A stretch of 64,000 nt of DNA from Desulfobacteraceae bacterium (GTDB taxonomy: Bacteria > Desulfobacterota > Desulfobacteria > Desulfobacterales > Desulfococcaceae). The stretch lies in contig JAABRU010000002.1 of the NCBI GenBank assembly GCA_011390755.1, forward strand, positions 1-64,000, given 5' to 3'. The position numbers were made by a program, and so were the translations under genes. Positions 61,946-64,000 of this stretch are shown one piece after another. Numbering within the stretch: the first letter of the stretch is position 1; each line of letters begins with the position of its first letter. Below the pieces are notes generated by a model. The model had not been told where the DNA came from. It was given only the letters and a program-made list of their open reading frames with translations, and did no database searches.

Positions 61946-63805
61946 ATGCCGGAACAGGCAGTAAAACAAACTTCGGCTTTCTGGAAAACTGTCAGGGCCA
62001 ATATAAGATCACAGCACCAGGCGGTCTCTGTTACACCGGTTCCGCGGAATGGAAGCATCCCCCTGTCTTTCGGGCAGGAACGTTTGTGGTCTGTTGAGCA
62101 GATGCAGCCCGGAACCGCTGTCCATAACCTGCGCGCGGTATTTTACCTCAATGGTCCGCTTAACGCGGCGATTCTGGAAAAGAGTTTGCAAAAGATTGTG
62201 CAGCGACATGAAATTCTGCGAACCTCATTTCCTGCTGTGAATGGGCAGCCGGTTCAGATCATTTCAGAAAATACTGATTTTCACCTGCCGGTCTCAGATA
62301 TGGTAAAACTTCCTGAACAGCAGCAGGAAAAAGAGATGCTGCGGCTGGCTGCGGAAGAAGCACAGCAACCTTTTGATGTAAGATCCGGATCACTTTTACG
62401 GATAAAACTTCTGCGCCTGTCCCCGGAAAAACATGTGCTCATCAGGACGGTACATCATATTATATTTGACAGATGGTCTGACAGTGTGTTTATGCGGGAA
62501 CTGGCATCGCTTTACAATGCATTCTCTGACGGAAAGCCTTCGCCGCTTCCGGATATGCCTGTCCAGTATGCAGACTTTGTCCAATTCCAGCGCAGACACC
62601 TGGAAGGTGAAGTGCTGAAAACCCGAATTGCCTACTGGAAGCAGCAGTTAAACGGCAAACCTTCCCTGTCCGCACCTCAACTGCCCGCAGACTATCCTTT
62701 TTCAGGGGTTTCAGGGGTTTCAGGGGTTTCAGGGGTTTCAGGGGCTTCAGGGGGCCTGAGCTATAAAGGCGCGTCTCAGTTCCTGATGTTATCCGAATCT
62801 CTGAGCAGTGCTCTTACAAAACTGAGTTACCGGGAAGGGCTTTCCCTGTATGTTGTTTTGCTGGCAGTTTTTAAAATATTACTCTGCCGGTATTCAGGGC
62901 ATGAGGATATTGTGGTATGCTCGCCAGTTGCCGGCCGGAACCGGGTTGAAACAAAAAATCTTATCGGATATTTCAATAATCTTATTCTCATGAGAACCTG
63001 GCTGGGGGGAAATCCGAATTTCCGGGAACTGGCAAACCGGGTCGGCAAAGTGGTCGCAGATGCTCATGAGCATCAGGATTTACCGCTTCAGCATCTGGCA
63101 GAATCGCTGAATATACCCGGCACCATTTTTTCCCGTGCCGCATTTGCCCTGCAGAATGTCCCGGCCCATCCCCTGAAAATGGCAGATATCAGTGTGGAGC
63201 ACATGGATATTGAAGAAGGAACAGCAAATTTTGATATATTCCTGTCCATGAAAAAAAAGGGGGACAAATTAAAAGGAATTCTGCGCTACAAAACGGATAT
63301 TTTTAAAGAAAATACAATTATCCGACTGCTGGAAAATTTTAGAATTCTGCTTGGGGAAATCGTCCGTAATCCGGAAATACATCTTTCAGACCTGCCGCGT
63401 TTCAGTGAGGAAAAACCGTTTCAGGCATTTCATCAGCCTGAAAAACCTGATGATACAGCTCCGGGGAAAAAGATTGAACAGACAATTGCAAATGTCTGGA
63501 AAGAAGCACTTCAGGTGGACAAAGTGGGCATCCATACCCGTTTTTCCGATATTGGCGGCGGTTCGCTTACCCTGGTCAGGATATGCAGCAGACTGCGGGA
63601 AGTACTGGGCCGGGAAATTTCAGTGGCAGAATTATTTAAATATCCGACCATAAGCGGGATGGCGCGCTATCTCAGCAGTCCCGGCAAAGAAAACAATGAA
63701 GAACAAAGTGACTGCAGACAGATTCATGAGCGCAGTCAAAAACAGAAACAGGCAATCATGCGGCAAAGACAGCGGAAAATACGAAGGATAAAATCAGATG
63801 AATGA
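61946..63805 (+). CDS. Stand-alone NRPS condensation-carrier (C-PCP) protein
   Basis: A 619-aa protein. Condensation domain at about 35-480: IPLSFGQERLWSVEQM, HEILRTSF, the catalytic motif HHIIFDRWS (170-178; His171 and Asp175 present, the usual Gly is Arg176), GYFNNLILMR and HQDLPLQHL. A carrier domain at about 505-580 has Ser540 in DIGGGSLTLVRI. There is no adenylation domain. A linker at 252-270 is an unstable VSG repeat encoded by 9-bp units. It probably joins an amine or hydroxyl partner to an acyl chain from carrier proteins in trans (inference). Its stop overlaps the ketosynthase start by 8 bp. Confidence 0.88.
   Translation: MPEQAVKQTSAFWKTVRANIRSQHQAVSVTPVPRNGSIPLSFGQERLWSVEQMQPGTAVHNLRAVFYLNGPLNAAILEKSLQKIVQRHEILRTSFPAVNGQPVQIISENTDFHLPVSDMVKLPEQQQEKEMLRLAAEEAQQPFDVRSGSLLRIKLLRLSPEKHVLIRTVHHIIFDRWSDSVFMRELASLYNAFSDGKPSPLPDMPVQYADFVQFQRRHLEGEVLKTRIAYWKQQLNGKPSLSAPQLPADYPFSGVSGVSGVSGVSGASGGLSYKGASQFLMLSESLSSALTKLSYREGLSLYVVLLAVFKILLCRYSGHEDIVVCSPVAGRNRVETKNLIGYFNNLILMRTWLGGNPNFRELANRVGKVVADAHEHQDLPLQHLAESLNIPGTIFSRAAFALQNVPAHPLKMADISVEHMDIEEGTANFDIFLSMKKKGDKLKGILRYKTDIFKENTIIRLLENFRILLGEIVRNPEIHLSDLPRFSEEKPFQAFHQPEKPDDTAPGKKIEQTIANVWKEALQVDKVGIHTRFSDIGGGSLTLVRICSRLREVLGREISVAELFKYPTISGMARYLSSPGKENNEEQSDCRQIHERSQKQKQAIMRQRQRKIRRIKSDE
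62701..62749. repeat. 9-bp coding microsatellite (TTCAGGGGT)
   Basis: About five tandem units inside the condensation gene encode Val-Ser-Gly repeats in a surface linker between the two halves of the domain. Unit length is a multiple of three, so copy changes keep the frame. Confidence 0.8.
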
Positions 63806-64000
63806 ATTGGAAACTCAGGAATACTCCTATGATATAGCCATAATCGGTATGGCCGGCCGTTTTCCGGGGGCTAAGAATGTTGATGAATTTTGGGAAAATA
63901 TCCGGGACGGTGTTGAGTCCATTACTTTTTTCAGCGATGAGGATGCCCTGGCCGCAGGTGTAAACCCTGAATTACTGAAAAAGCCTGATTTTGTCAAAGC
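63798..64000 (+). CDS. Modular polyketide synthase, ketosynthase N-terminus (partial at window edge)
   Basis: ATG 63798 overlaps the end of the condensation gene. The 67 visible codons read NELETQEYSYDIAIIGMAGR, FPGAKNVDEFWENIRDGVES, ITFFSDEDALAAGVNPELLK, the unmistakable start of a type I ketosynthase (IAIIGMAGRFPGA...FWENI). The catalytic Cys-His-His lie beyond the window. The gene continues past base 64000 and is presumably the main PKS of the cluster. Confidence 0.92.
   Translation, partial: MNELETQEYSYDIAIIGMAGRFPGAKNVDEFWENIRDGVESITFFSDEDALAAGVNPELLKKPDFVK

Overview
This window looks like chromosomal DNA from a large-genome, accessory-rich Gram-negative bacterium, most plausibly a Desulfobacterota (deltaproteobacterial) sulfate reducer of the Desulfonema/Desulfosarcina type. 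This is inference from gene content: FadL-type porins, several sigma54-type regulators, cohesin/dockerin proteins, a CHAT protease with sigma/anti-sigma genes, many toxin-antitoxin pairs, NRPS/PKS genes and a high load of small palindromic elements. No rRNA or tRNA gene was recognised, so the placement cannot be firm.

Layout. 0-1.7 kb: a small MITE-like element, a 57-aa orphan gene and a pyrimidine-dimer glycosylase. 1.8-23.5 kb: a mostly minus-strand region with six secreted or membrane-anchored cohesin proteins (four also carry a dockerin), a FadL-type outer-membrane protein, an ECF-like sigma factor coupled to a TPR lipoprotein, and an anti-sigma/CHAT protease pair. It also holds a VapBC pair, an Rpn-like gene, a HicB remnant and an IS200-like REP transposase embedded in its own repeats. 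Six copies of one promoter-like motif (TGTAAGA, exactly 16 nt, then CGTAATACT or a close variant) precede the cohesin genes and the anti-sigma/CHAT operon. I read this as an undescribed regulon that links a caspase-like protease, a sigma factor and cohesin surface proteins.

23.6-36 kb: mainly housekeeping genes: an ABC-2 exporter, FtsY, HU, acylphosphatase, malic enzyme, a CrtI-like oxidoreductase, ClpB and an AAA+ regulator without the GAFTGA loop. 36-38.3 kb: one very acidic protein. 38.4-44.5 kb: a compact defence/toxin island with a gene interrupted by an amber codon, a PD-(D/E)XK nuclease, a DUF4258/YgiT pair between two damaged copies of another small gene, and a Septu-like ATPase/HNH pair. 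ValS follows.

47.6-55.1 kb: two paralogous receiver-PAS-AAA+-Fis regulators (one without its phosphoacceptor Asp) bracket a binding-protein/chemoreceptor pair. 56-64 kb: the start of a biosynthetic cluster (Fis-like protein, DUF697 membrane protein, radical SAM enzyme, sulfotransferase, acyl carrier protein, outer-membrane beta-barrel, condensation-carrier protein, and a ketosynthase cut by the window edge).

Throughout, intergenic DNA is filled with short inverted-repeat elements of at least six families. Two families show 4-bp target duplications, and several copies sit exactly at stop codons.
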